DNA of 64,000 bases from an uncultured Clostridium sp. (GTDB lineage Bacteria > Bacillota > Clostridia > TANB77 > CAG-508), in assembly GCA_900552135.1 (NCBI GenBank), contig URYN01000005.1:1-64000 (forward strand), in the 5' to 3' direction. Positions 7,750 to 16,468 of the stretch are shown here, one piece after another. The notes beneath the pieces are model-generated. The model saw only the letters and a list, made by a program, of their open reading frames with translations. It ran no database searches and had not been told where the DNA came from. The translations under genes were made by a program, and so were the position numbers. Numbering within the stretch: position 1 is the first letter of the stretch; each line of letters opens with the position of its first letter.

Positions 7750-9339
7750 ATGAGTAAAAATATTATAATAGGTGGAGCATGGCCTTATGCCAACAGCTCA
7801 CTACATTTAGGACACATTGCAGGACTAATATCTGGAGACGTTCTTGCAAGATATTTTAGATTAAAAGGTGACAATGTTTTATATGTGTCTGGTTCAGATA
7901 CACATGGTACACCAATTACGGAGCGTGCTCGTAAAGAAAATGTAAATCCAAAAGAAATAGCTAGCAAGTATCACGAGGAATTTACAGAGATGTTCAACAA
8001 ATTGAATTTCTCTTATGATTTATATAGCAAAACTTATGACCCATATCATGAGGAAAAGGTTAAGGAGCTTTTCTTAAAGCTTTACAAAAATGGATATATA
8101 TATGAAAAAATTGAAGAACAAGCTTATTGTGAAAACTGTAAGAAGTTCTTACAAGATAGAGACATAGTTCTTACATGCCCAGAGTGTGGAAAAGAAACTA
8201 AAGGAGATCAATGTGATAATTGTTTACATGTTCCAACAGAACAGGAATTATTAGCAGGAAATTGCATTGTTTGTGGCTCAAAACTTGAAAAGAAAAACAA
8301 TAAAGTTCTTTATCTAAAATTATCTGCATTCCAAAAAGAAATTGAGGAACACACTAAAGAAGTTGAAAATTCTTGGAGAATAAACGCTCGTAACGAAACA
8401 TGGAAATATTTAAAACAAGGACTTCAAGACAGAGCTGTTACAAGAGATTTGGATTGGGGAATTGAAATTCCACTTCCTGGCTATGAAGATAAAAGAATGT
8501 ATGTGTGGATAGATGCGGTTCTTGGATATTTAACAGATACTATGAAAATATGTGAAGAGAATGGTATGAATTGGGAAGACTTCTGGAAGGAAGGACATAA
8601 CAATAAAATTTATATGTGCCATGGAAAAGATAACATTGTATTCCACAGCATAATCTTAAATGCATTATTATTAGGACAAAAAGAAGATTATCATTTAGTA
8701 GATACAATCGTTTCTGCTGAATACTTAAACTTCAATGATCAAAAATTCTCTAAAAGCAAGGGAATAGGAATGACCGCTTTAGAGGCATGTGATTTATACG
8801 ACTCAGATTCTATAAGATACCATCTTGTATCTAATGGACCAGAAAAAAAGGATACAAACTTTACTGTAGAAGACTTTAAAAATGTTCACAATACAGAAAT
8901 ATTAAACAAATTTGGAAACTTAGTAAATAGAACGTTAAACTTTAAAGGATTGGAAGAAATTCCAGCAGGAACAATGGATTCAGAAATGGAAGCTTTGATA
9001 AAAGAAACATACAAAAAAGCCGGAGAAAACATAGAAAAATTGGAATTCAAGGCAGCAGTACAAAACATTATGGATTTAGTTGAAAGTGCAAATAAATATT
9101 ACGATTTAAGCAAACCATGGGTATGCAAAAATGAAGATATAAATCAATTTAAAAACATAATATATACATGCTCTGTAATAATTGCAAATCTATCAAATTT
9201 ATTTGAACCAATAATGCCAACAGCTTGTGAGAAAATAAGAAACTATCTAGATATTAAAGATAAGAAGTGGGAATACATTACTGTTCCAGCAGGACTAAAA
9301 TTAACTACAATAGAACCATTATTTGAAAGACTTAAATAG
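7750..9339 (+). CDS. metG: Methionyl-tRNA synthetase
   Basis: Charges tRNA-Met with methionine. Class I motifs are clear: HLGH at residues 19-22 and KFSKS at about 332-336, with the MetRS-typical opening GGAWPYANSSLHLGH. Four CxxC pairs between about residues 127 and 179 (CENC, CPEC, CDNC, CIVC) mark the double-knuckle MetRS1 form, which differs from the single- or no-zinc form of many Bacillota. The 529-residue protein stops after the anticodon-binding helices, without a C-terminal tRNA-binding EMAP domain. ATG at 7750 has AGGGAGAGG about 9 nt upstream and fits family starts; an in-frame upstream extension is not homologous. It heads a run of closely spaced genes to copA. Confidence 0.97.
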   Translation: MSKNIIIGGAWPYANSSLHLGHIAGLISGDVLARYFRLKGDNVLYVSGSDTHGTPITERARKENVNPKEIASKYHEEFTEMFNKLNFSYDLYSKTYDPYHEEKVKELFLKLYKNGYIYEKIEEQAYCENCKKFLQDRDIVLTCPECGKETKGDQCDNCLHVPTEQELLAGNCIVCGSKLEKKNNKVLYLKLSAFQKEIEEHTKEVENSWRINARNETWKYLKQGLQDRAVTRDLDWGIEIPLPGYEDKRMYVWIDAVLGYLTDTMKICEENGMNWEDFWKEGHNNKIYMCHGKDNIVFHSIILNALLLGQKEDYHLVDTIVSAEYLNFNDQKFSKSKGIGMTALEACDLYDSDSIRYHLVSNGPEKKDTNFTVEDFKNVHNTEILNKFGNLVNRTLNFKGLEEIPAGTMDSEMEALIKETYKKAGENIEKLEFKAAVQNIMDLVESANKYYDLSKPWVCKNEDINQFKNIIYTCSVIIANLSNLFEPIMPTACEKIRNYLDIKDKKWEYITVPAGLKLTTIEPLFERLK

Positions 9340-9354
9340 ATAGGAGAAATCGTA

Positions 9355-10884
9355 GTGAAAGTAGTAAAAAAAGTAATACAAATTTTAGGAATAATTGCAC
9401 TTGCAATAGTTGTAATGTTAAATGTAATTTACACAGCAGACATGAATTCTGGGGAACAAGTTACAATAAAATTCAATAGCTTTCCATATATACTTGGATT
9501 GCTTCTTATGGCAGGAATAATATATGGAATAGCAAAATTTGCAGATAAAAAACTGAAAAAGAAGAAAGTTCGATTAATAATTGTTGCAGTTGCAGTCATC
9601 ATTTACTTAGTGTTTAGTATTTTATGGATAATATTTGTAAGACCGGGAATCGTTGCAGATTCAATTCACGTTCTAAACTTAGCACAAACATACTACAGAG
9701 ATGATCCAAATCAATTTCTACAAAATTTAACTTATGCAGGAATACCTCTAATTCAATACATGCAGGCGTATCCACACCAAGTAACGCTGGCATTTGTATA
9801 TAATGTAATGTTCAGCATTTTACATTGTGATTTAATAATATTGCCTAGAATTTTCAATATATTCTTCAATTTATTAATAATATATGGATTATACAAAATA
9901 ACGAAACAGCTTGCAAAACAATATAAAACGAACAATACATTAATGTTTATATTAATATTTACATTCATTACAATACCAATGCTTACAACATTTATGTATG
10001 GAGATATTCCAGCTTTAGCACTAAGCTTATTTTCAGTGTACTTCATAATGAAATATACTGAAACGAAAAAGATTAGATATGGAATATTTGCATCATTGCT
10101 AACAATGGTTGCATATATGATGAGAATGAATACATTAATATTTGTGATTGCAACAGTAATATATTTAGTATTAAACATTTTCAAAGACTTCAAGCAGAAA
10201 GCTGTTAAGGAAAAATTAATAAATCTAGCAGTAATTGCAATATTCTTAGCATTAACATTTATTCCGTCGAGTCTTGTAAAAATATATTATTTAAATAAAT
10301 ACGATTTAAAAGATGGAAAAACATATCCAAGCATAAGCTACTTCTTAATGGCTATGGAAGAAGGACCAAGAGCAAATGGCTGGTATAGTGAATCGATTGC
10401 TGAACCTGCTTTAAACAGCTTAAAAACAGGCGAAAACATATCTGATGAATATGAGGAAAAAATAAAGCAAAGACTAGAATACTTTGCAAAAAATCCAGGA
10501 TACACGATAGACTTCTACCAGAAGAAATTAACAACAACTTGGGCAGAAAGTACATATTCTGCACTATTCAATAATGGAATAACAGAAGAAAGCAACTTGA
10601 ATTGGACAAAAGCACCACTAACATTTTATCAAAAAGCTTTAATCATATTAACATTTACTTGTGCGATAATTGTGTTAGTACAAAATAGAAAAAATTTGTC
10701 ATTAGAACTAATAATTTTGGTAACAATATTCTTAGGAGGATTCTGCTTCCATATATTATGGGAAGCTAAATCAAGATATATAATTCCATACATAGTAGTT
10801 CTAATACCAATAGCAAGTGTTATGATTTCTGGAGAAGGAATAAGAAAAATTTTCGGAAGCATAAAAGAAAAAATAAAGAAATAA
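9355..10884 (+). CDS. Multi-pass membrane protein, GT39/PMT-like glycosyltransferase
   Basis: A 509-residue integral membrane protein with about ten to twelve predicted hydrophobic segments, a short basic N-terminus and a larger polar loop around residues 315-400. The pattern (acidic residue early in the first outside loop, GIVADSIHV near 98, long TM array, IWEAKSRYIIPY-type ending near 465-475) is that of dolichyl/undecaprenyl-phosphate sugar mannosyltransferase-like proteins, which move sugars from lipid carriers at the membrane. The start is GTG with AGGAG about 10 nt upstream. The gap after metG is 15 nt, so it is probably co-transcribed. Family is a judgement from topology and the Arg/Tyr-rich late motif; substrate unknown. 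Confidence 0.6.
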   Translation: MKVVKKVIQILGIIALAIVVMLNVIYTADMNSGEQVTIKFNSFPYILGLLLMAGIIYGIAKFADKKLKKKKVRLIIVAVAVIIYLVFSILWIIFVRPGIVADSIHVLNLAQTYYRDDPNQFLQNLTYAGIPLIQYMQAYPHQVTLAFVYNVMFSILHCDLIILPRIFNIFFNLLIIYGLYKITKQLAKQYKTNNTLMFILIFTFITIPMLTTFMYGDIPALALSLFSVYFIMKYTETKKIRYGIFASLLTMVAYMMRMNTLIFVIATVIYLVLNIFKDFKQKAVKEKLINLAVIAIFLALTFIPSSLVKIYYLNKYDLKDGKTYPSISYFLMAMEEGPRANGWYSESIAEPALNSLKTGENISDEYEEKIKQRLEYFAKNPGYTIDFYQKKLTTTWAESTYSALFNNGITEESNLNWTKAPLTFYQKALIILTFTCAIIVLVQNRKNLSLELIILVTIFLGGFCFHILWEAKSRYIIPYIVVLIPIASVMISGEGIRKIFGSIKEKIKK

Positions 10885-10901
10885 AAAAGGAGGAATTTAT
10901 C

Positions 10902-11108
10902 ATGAAAGAAATAATTTTAAATATAGAAGGAATGCACTGTACAGGCTGTTCAAACAGACTTACAAAAGTTCTAAATAACATAGATGGAGTTGAGAGAGCA
11001 GAAGTTAGCTTTGAAACAAAGAAAGCAAATATAAAATATGATGAATCTAAAGTAAGTGTTGAAACAATCAAGGCAGAAATAGAGGAAGCAGGTTTTAAAG
11101 CAGAATAA
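10902..11108 (+). CDS. copZ: Heavy-metal-associated (CopZ-like) metallochaperone
   Basis: A 68-residue HMA-domain protein carrying GMHCTGCSNRL at residues 9-19, whose two cysteines bind Cu(I). The fold predicted from the pattern is beta-alpha-beta-beta-alpha-beta. Its stop overlaps the start of the copper ATPase (TAATG), so translation is coupled. CopZ proteins hand Cu(I) to the CopA exporter, which agrees with the order here. AGGAGG lies about 9 nt before the start. No copper-responsive operator was identified upstream; the gene appears to be expressed from an upstream operon promoter. Confidence 0.9.
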   Translation: MKEIILNIEGMHCTGCSNRLTKVLNNIDGVERAEVSFETKKANIKYDESKVSVETIKAEIEEAGFKAE

Positions 11109-13315
11109 TGAAAAAAGTTTTATTAAAGATAGATGGAATGACATGCAGTGCATGTTCATCAGGGTTAGAAAAATATTTAAATAAACAAGATGGAATTGTA
11201 CAAGCATCAGTTAATTTAATAATGAACAATGCAAACATAGAGTATGATGATACAAAACTTACACTTGAACAGGTGGAAAAGTTTGTAGAAAAAGCTGGAT
11301 TTGAAAGCCTTGGAATAGACAACTTTGAAAGACAGGAAAAGAAAAAGTCGAATCAAAAGTATGCATTAATAGCCCTTACGATTATATCTATAATAATATT
11401 ATATATTTCGATGGCTCAAATGGTTGGACTTCCAGCTTTGCCATACTTAAGCATGATGGAACATCCATTAAATTATGCAATTTGCCTGTTTGTACTTACA
11501 ACAATTTGCATTACATTTGGCTGGGACATTATAAAAAATGGTTACAAAAATTTAATACACAAGACTCCGAACATGGACACATTGGTAATGGTTGGAGTGC
11601 TAGCAAGTTATATTTACAGCATATATGGAACAATAGAAATAATACAAGGACATAATATGCACGTACACAGCTTATACTTTGAGTCTGCAGCAATCGTTAT
11701 ATTCTTTATAAAAATAGGAAGATATATCGAAAACAAGAACAAAGACAAAAGTAAAGAGGCATTAAGTCAATTAATGAGCATTACACCAAACCATGCATCA
11801 ATTCTAAGAGATGGAGTAGAGCAAGTTGTAACTTTAGACGAAATTCAAAAAGGCGACATTGTAATTTGTAAGCCAGGAGAAAAAATTGCAGTAGATGGAG
11901 AAGTTGTAGAAGGAAGCACGCATATAAACGAATCGTTCATAACAGGAGAAAGCAAACCTGTAAAAAGAGAAATTGGTTCAAAAGTAATTGCGGGAAGCGT
12001 AAACTTTGAAGGAACAATAAAATACAAAGCCGAAAAAATAGGAAAAGAATCAACAGTTTCTGAAATTGTTAGACTAGTAGCACAAGCAACAAGCACAAAG
12101 GCTCCTATTGCAAAAATTGCAGACAAAATAAGCGGATACTTCGTGCCAGTGGTAATGATAATAGCTGTAATTGCATTTATAATATGGCTTGCGATTTCTA
12201 AAAATGTTGCAACAGCCATAAATATATTTGTAAGTGTTCTAGTAGTAGCATGCCCTTGCAGTTTGGGCTTGGCAACACCTCTTGCAATAGTAATTGCATC
12301 AGGAAACGCAAGTAAAAGAGGAATATTAGTTAAATCGAGTGAGAGCTTAGAAAACGCACACAAAATTAGAACAATATGCTTCGACAAAACTGGAACATTA
12401 ACAAAAGGAACGCTAAGCATTTCAAAAGTATACAATTACAGCAACATGGAAGAAAAAGAGTTAATAAATAAAGTTGCAAGCATGGAGAAAAAATCGGAAC
12501 ACCCAATAGCAAGAGCGATAGTAGCAGTTGCTGAAAATGAAAAGTTAGAAGCGGTAAATGAATTTAAAGCAATTCCTGGGTATGGAATAGAGGGAACAAT
12601 AGAAAACGACAAATATATAATTGGAAACAGAAAACTCATGGAACAACAAAACATAGAAGTTTCAGAAGAATATGAAAAAGACGAGCAAGTACTTGTTGAA
12701 GATGGAAACAGCATACTATTTGTTGCAATAAACGGAAAGCTAGAAGCATTAATTGGTGTGAAAGATATTGTAAAAGAAGGCATAAATAATACAATAGAAA
12801 AGCTGAAAAAACAAAACATAGAAGTTGTAATGATAACAGGAGACAATGAAAAAACAGCTAAAAAAGTAGCAAGTCAAATTGGAATAGAAAAAGTAATAGC
12901 AAACGTAACACCAAAAGAAAAAGCAGAAGAAATAAAAAAGTTAAAACAAAACGGTTTAGTAATGATGTGTGGAGATGGAATAAACGACAGTGTAAGCTTA
13001 GTAACAGCAGACATCGGAGTATCAATCTCATCAGGAACAGATATTGCAATGGACTCTGCACAGGTAGTAATAATGAGTGACAACATAGAAAAAATAAATG
13101 AACTAATAGAAATAAGCAGAAAAACAATACGAAACATAAAACAAAATCTATTCTGGGCATTTTTCTATAATGTATGCATGATACCAATTGCCTGTGGAAT
13201 ATTAAAACCATTTGGAATTGAGCTAAACCCAATGATAGCTGCATTCAGCATGACAATAAGTAGCTTAACAGTAGTACTAAATGCATTGAGATTATCAAAA
13301 ATGAGTATGAAATAG
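11108..13315 (+). CDS. copA: Copper-exporting P1B-type ATPase
   Basis: Exports Cu(I) across the cytoplasmic membrane. Visible parts are an N-terminal HMA domain (GMTCSACSS at residues 10-18), eight hydrophobic segments, the CPC metal site at residues 382-384 (ACPCSLGLATPLAI), the phosphorylation site DKTGT starting at 426, the HP motif KSEHPIA near 465 and GDGIND near 620. Length (735) is normal for a CopA with one metal-binding domain. The ATG overlaps the copZ stop. In transport ATPases the CPC motif indicates Cu+ or Ag+, and the adjacent chaperone supports copper. Confidence 0.95.
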   Translation: MKKVLLKIDGMTCSACSSGLEKYLNKQDGIVQASVNLIMNNANIEYDDTKLTLEQVEKFVEKAGFESLGIDNFERQEKKKSNQKYALIALTIISIIILYISMAQMVGLPALPYLSMMEHPLNYAICLFVLTTICITFGWDIIKNGYKNLIHKTPNMDTLVMVGVLASYIYSIYGTIEIIQGHNMHVHSLYFESAAIVIFFIKIGRYIENKNKDKSKEALSQLMSITPNHASILRDGVEQVVTLDEIQKGDIVICKPGEKIAVDGEVVEGSTHINESFITGESKPVKREIGSKVIAGSVNFEGTIKYKAEKIGKESTVSEIVRLVAQATSTKAPIAKIADKISGYFVPVVMIIAVIAFIIWLAISKNVATAINIFVSVLVVACPCSLGLATPLAIVIASGNASKRGILVKSSESLENAHKIRTICFDKTGTLTKGTLSISKVYNYSNMEEKELINKVASMEKKSEHPIARAIVAVAENEKLEAVNEFKAIPGYGIEGTIENDKYIIGNRKLMEQQNIEVSEEYEKDEQVLVEDGNSILFVAINGKLEALIGVKDIVKEGINNTIEKLKKQNIEVVMITGDNEKTAKKVASQIGIEKVIANVTPKEKAEEIKKLKQNGLVMMCGDGINDSVSLVTADIGVSISSGTDIAMDSAQVVIMSDNIEKINELIEISRKTIRNIKQNLFWAFFYNVCMIPIACGILKPFGIELNPMIAAFSMTISSLTVVLNALRLSKMSMK

Positions 13316-13353
13316 AATGAAATAAAGTACTTGATTAAAAAAATAAAAAATGA

Positions 13354-13382
13354 TTGACATAATACTGCTAAAAATATATAAT
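13354..13382 (+). promoter_or_regulatory. Consensus sigma-A promoter of tcdA
   Basis: TTGACA (13354-13359), 17-bp spacer, TATAAT (13377-13382). Both hexamers match the consensus exactly. Confidence 0.85.
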
Positions 13383-13450
13383 AAAAAATGAAGCAAAAAT
13401 AATAAAAAAGAAAAAATTTATTTAAATGGTGAAAAATCGAGGAGAAGTAA

Positions 13451-14206
13451 ATGTTAAATCAATTTTCAAGAACAGAATTACTAATTGGAGAAGATGGAAT
13501 AAACAAACTACAAAATGCAAAAGTTGCAGTATTTGGAGTTGGAGGAGTAGGTTCATTTGTTGTAGAAGGCTTAGTAAGAGCTGGAGTTGGACACTTTGTA
13601 TTAGTAGATGACGACAAAATATGCTTAACAAACTTAAACAGACAAATAATAGCTACAAGAAAAACAATTGGAAAATACAAAGTAGACGTTGCAAAAGAAA
13701 GAATACTAGAAATAAATCCAAATGCAACAGTTGAAACATATCAAGAATTCTATATGCCAAACTCAGAAAGCAATATACTAACAGAAGATTTAGATTATGT
13801 AGTAGACTGCATAGACACAGTAACAGCAAAAATAGAACTTGTTATGAATTGCAAAAAGTTAAACATACCAATAATATCAGCAATGGGAACAGGAAACAAA
13901 CTAGATCCATCAAAATTTGAAATAACAGACATATACAAAACATCAGTCTGTCCACTTGCAAAAGTAATGAGAAAAGAACTAAGAAAAAGAAACATAGAAA
14001 GATTGAAAGTAATCTACTCGAAAGAAGAGCCAATAAAAATAAATCAAGAAGCCAACTGCAGTTGCAAAACAAACTGTATATGCCATCCAGGAACAAAAAG
14101 AAAATGCTCAATAAGAAACCAAGTACCAGGAAGCATATCATTTGTTCCATCAGTTGCAGGACTAATTATAGCAGGAGAAATAGTAAGAGAAATAATAAAA
14201 AAGTAA
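13451..14206 (+). CDS. tcdA: tRNA threonylcarbamoyladenosine dehydratase (ThiF/E1-like)
   Basis: A ThiF/HesA/MoeB-type enzyme that activates the carboxyl group of t6A in tRNA with ATP to form cyclic t6A. The nucleotide-binding GVGGVGSFVVEGLVRAG is at residues 28-44, followed by LVDDD and the NLNRQIIA block with its conserved Arg. D-x-V-V-DCID-T supplies the second acidic motif. The 251-residue length and the SRTELLIGEDGI-like opening fit TcdA. A cluster of Cys near residues 195-220 (CSCKTNCICHPGTKRKC) is longer than in the E. coli protein and could bind metal. GAGGAG lies 7 nt before the start. Confidence 0.93.
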   Translation: MLNQFSRTELLIGEDGINKLQNAKVAVFGVGGVGSFVVEGLVRAGVGHFVLVDDDKICLTNLNRQIIATRKTIGKYKVDVAKERILEINPNATVETYQEFYMPNSESNILTEDLDYVVDCIDTVTAKIELVMNCKKLNIPIISAMGTGNKLDPSKFEITDIYKTSVCPLAKVMRKELRKRNIERLKVIYSKEEPIKINQEANCSCKTNCICHPGTKRKCSIRNQVPGSISFVPSVAGLIIAGEIVREIIKK

Positions 14207-14324
14207 AGAAAGATTGTAAATTTATATAATTATTCAATTGTATAAAATTTAAAAGCTAAAATATAAGCAAGAATAAATTTTAAACTAAAATATAAATGTT
14301 GTAAAACAGAAGAAAGGAGATTTT

Positions 14325-14582
14325 ATGGAATACAGATATACACCTGAAGGAGTTTGCTCAATGCAAATGATATTTGAAATTGATGGAAACATCGTAAAAA
14401 GCCTAAGAATAATTGGAGGATGCCCAGGAAACACAGTAGGAGTTTCAAAACTTGTAGAAGGAAGAACAATAGACGAAGTAATAAGCTTACTAAAAGGAAT
14501 TCCTTGTGGAAACAAAGGAACATCTTGCCCAGACCAAGTAGCAAGAGCATTAGAAAAATACAAACAAGAACACGGAATGTAA
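14325..14582 (+). CDS. TSCPD domain protein
   Basis: An 85-residue protein with the TSCPD domain that names this small Clostridial family: CGNKGTSCPDQVARAL at residues 62-77 and GGCPGNTVG at 31-39. The domain otherwise occurs at the C-terminus of some class II ribonucleotide reductases and is cysteine-rich, suggesting metal or redox chemistry; the stand-alone protein's role is not known. AGGAGA lies 5 nt before the start and a terminator follows immediately, so it may be a single-gene unit. Confidence 0.85.
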   Translation: MEYRYTPEGVCSMQMIFEIDGNIVKSLRIIGGCPGNTVGVSKLVEGRTIDEVISLLKGIPCGNKGTSCPDQVARALEKYKQEHGM

Positions 14583-14587
14583 ATAAT

Positions 14588-14627
14588 AACCCAGCTGTTA
14601 CAACGACGAAAAGTAACAGCTGGTTTT
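14588..14627 (+). terminator. Intrinsic terminator after the TSCPD gene
   Basis: AACCCAGCTGTTAC (14588-14601) pairs with GTAACAGCTGGTTTT (14613-14627). Confidence 0.85.
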
Positions 14628-14639
14628 GTAGCAAATGTG

Positions 14640-15014
14640 AAAAGGTAGAAAAATATTAAAAGCAAGGTATGGAAATAAAATAGAAAATTACAATTGTGTC
14701 GAAAAAAGTCAAAAAAAACAGAATAAAGTAAAATAAATTGAAAAAACAGTTGAAAATAAAAAATGGTAATGGTAGAATGAATGTGGAGTATTTATATCTA
14801 TAAAGTATATAGAAAATAAGTACAACAAAAGCAATAAGAATATGAGTATATATACAGAGTAGATATACATACATAAAAAGAAAAAGTTGAATAAAAAACA
14901 ATAAATCTAGGCACAATAAAATAAATTAAATGAGTTTACTAAAATGATAAATGTGCTAAATAAAATATTCATAAAAATCAAAGAAATTTTATTTCAACAA
15001 AACAGAAATACAAA
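14640..15014. other. A-rich intergenic region upstream of the DGR target
   Basis: No convincing gene. An in-frame upstream ATG at 14944 could extend the target protein by 29 residues, but it lacks a ribosome site and would give an over-long pilin leader. A promoter for the DGR operon must lie here or further upstream; no clear -35/-10 pair with good spacing was found. Confidence 0.5.
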
Positions 15015-15030
15015 GGAGGAGAGAAGGAAG

Positions 15031-16092
15031 ATGAAAAAAGAAATAAAAAATAAACAAGAAAAAGGAATTACACTTATTGCTTTGGTTGTAACAATAGTAG
15101 TTTTGTTAATACTAGCAGGAGTAAGTATAAGTTTAGTGCTAAACAATAATGGAGTAATAAGTAAGGCAAAAGATGCTAAGAATCAATATGCAGAAGCACA
15201 AACAAATGATGAAAAACAATTAAATGAAGTATCAGATTGGATAGATACAAAAGTTGGAGACACAACAGGAGGAGGTTCTGATTATGACCCTGCTTCAGAT
15301 GGAGTAACAATACCAGAAGGGTATTACTATGTTGGAGGAACAAAAGCAAAAGGATTAGTTATTTCTGATGCAGAAGCAGATAATGAAAAATATAAGGGAC
15401 AGGAAAATGTTGGTAAAGATTTATCAGGAAACCAATGGGTCTGGGTGCCAGTAGAAACACCAAGTAGTTTATATACAACTGTAGATGCAGGAGTTGCATT
15501 AACAGGAAGTACAGGAGTAAAAACTACAAAATATACAAATTCAGCTATAATAAGTGGACAAACAAGAGTTAAACCTGGAGATACAAGTAGTTATAGAGAG
15601 CCAGATATAGTACCTGATTCAACTAATGGAGATACTGATGCTAGAGCAAAAACAGCAGGATTTAGTAGTTTAGCAAATATGGCAGAGACAATGGTAAGTG
15701 ACTATGAAGAAATGATAGCAAGTTTAGAGAAGTATAAAGGATTTTATATAGGAAGATATGAGTTAACAGCAAATGGAGAGAAGACAGGAGCAACTCAAAA
15801 TAAAAATTGGTATACATTATATAAAAATTGTACTACTCTTGCTACAGGTTCAAAAGTAAAAACCAGAATGATATGGGGATTGCAGTGGGATGCGACCTGT
15901 AATTGGCTTGCAAGCTCTGGATTCAGTATAACAGATTCAAGTACTTGGGGAAATTACAGTAATAATACCGCAGATGGACATGGAAGTCTACAAGATACAG
16001 GATATAGTGAAAGTTGGAAGGCAAATAATATCTATGACTTTGCTGGAAACTGTTGGGAATTTACCCAAGAAGCGCTCAGCCCCAACGGCTGA
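15031..16092 (+). CDS. DGR target: prepilin-like protein with FGE/C-type-lectin variable domain (ends at an in-VR TGA)
   Basis: The diversified protein of the retroelement. The ATG at 15031 has AAAGGAGGAG about 10 nt upstream and gives a 12-residue basic leader ending in G before ITLIALVV and a ~20-residue hydrophobic helix, a type IV prepilin cleavage/methylation signal (with A in place of the usual Glu+5). The rest resembles formylglycine-generating-enzyme/sulfatase-modifying C-type lectin folds: GNQWVWVPV near residue 135, FYIGRYE near 238 and YDFAGNCWEFT near 333-343. The C-terminus overlaps the variable repeat. Translation stops at TGA 16090-16092; the same frame continues open to 16218, ending RPTLYLIP, the usual end of such variable domains. 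The intact protein would be 395 residues instead of 353. The TGA corresponds to AGA in the template. Confidence 0.9.
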   Translation: MKKEIKNKQEKGITLIALVVTIVVLLILAGVSISLVLNNNGVISKAKDAKNQYAEAQTNDEKQLNEVSDWIDTKVGDTTGGGSDYDPASDGVTIPEGYYYVGGTKAKGLVISDAEADNEKYKGQENVGKDLSGNQWVWVPVETPSSLYTTVDAGVALTGSTGVKTTKYTNSAIISGQTRVKPGDTSSYREPDIVPDSTNGDTDARAKTAGFSSLANMAETMVSDYEEMIASLEKYKGFYIGRYELTANGEKTGATQNKNWYTLYKNCTTLATGSKVKTRMIWGLQWDATCNWLASSGFSITDSSTWGNYSNNTADGHGSLQDTGYSESWKANNIYDFAGNCWEFTQEALSPNG

Positions 16093-16200
16093 GCTAGCAG
16101 AGGAGGCTACTATTTCAGCTTTGGCTCTTACGGTCCGGCTTCTAATCGTTTCAACGTCATTCCTACCGACACCAGCAGTTACAATGGTTCTCGCCCTACT
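16066..16200 (+). repeat. DGR variable repeat (VR)
   Basis: This 135-bp segment aligns without gaps to 18443-18577. There are 26 differences and all 26 are at positions where the template has A; none of the 79 non-A template positions differs. Replacements are mixed T, G and C, as expected from adenine-specific mutagenic reverse transcription. Nineteen codons differ, mostly AAY in the template. The 3' end is A-poor (GGTTCTCGCCCTACT), the usual place where mutagenic homing starts. A non-A mismatch on each side marks the limits. Confidence 0.97.
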
Positions 16201-16231
16201 TTATATTTGATACCATGAGATATAGAGGCGA

Positions 16232-16252
16232 TGAGTTCTAAAGAAGAACTCA
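16232..16252 (+). other. Post-VR hairpin/cruciform candidate (target recognition element)
   Basis: TGAGTTCT (16232-16239) and AGAACTCA (16245-16252) form a perfect 8-bp stem with 5-nt loop, 31 bp after the VR end. In the Bordetella phage DGR an inverted repeat with 8-bp stem just downstream of VR aids target recognition. No copy follows the TR, as expected. Confidence 0.65.
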
Positions 16253-16285
16253 AAACTTCTATGACAGAGGGAAAACAAGAAGAAG

Positions 16286-16303
16286 GCTATGCCAACGCAT
16301 AGC
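16286..16303 (+). other. Second post-VR hairpin
   Basis: GCTATGC (16286-16292), loop CAAC, GCATAGC (16297-16303). The 3' arm can pair instead with CGCTATG at 16314-16320, giving two exclusive folds. Role unknown. Confidence 0.5.
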
Positions 16304-16323
16304 GAATGGAATACGCTATGTGG

Positions 16324-16372
16324 AAAATTTTAGGTGGTACCCATTGAAAATGGGCCACACATCTAAAATTTT
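16324..16372 (+). other. Long compound stem-loop between VR and the accessory gene
   Basis: Outer arms AAAATTTTAG (16324-16333) and CTAAAATTTT (16363-16372), an inner GTGG/CCAC stem (16334-16337 with 16355-16358), a TA bulge, and CCCAT/ATGGG (16340-16344 with 16350-16354) around TGAAA. It could be a terminator or attenuator between the target and the DGR machinery genes, since five T follow, or a structured RNA. Confidence 0.6.
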
Positions 16373-16468
16373 TCACTTGCGTGGCGCTTTTTCTGTGTTT
16401 GCGGATTCAGTTATGTAAAGTAAATACGGAAAAAGTTGCTACAAATTAATTTTAGGAGTGGTGAAAAA

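Noticed and set aside
12858..13244. Minus-strand frames opposite copA and other genes
   Set aside because: They lack start signals and show the Leu/Phe-rich composition of antisense frames in AT-rich genes.
14944..15030. Longer start for the DGR target at 14944
   Set aside because: No ribosome site there, and it would bury the prepilin leader; AAAGGAGGAG precedes 15031.
16090..16092. TGA inside the DGR target could be recoded as Trp or another residue
   Set aside because: TGA is used as a normal stop elsewhere in the window (for example 25008-25010 and 16216-16218) and Trp is TGG throughout. The AGA to TGA change is exactly what template-adenine mutagenesis produces.
15974..16210. A 78-codon open frame across the VR in another frame
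   Set aside because: It is a shadow of the target gene; the lectin-fold sequence ending RPTLYLIP is in the target frame.
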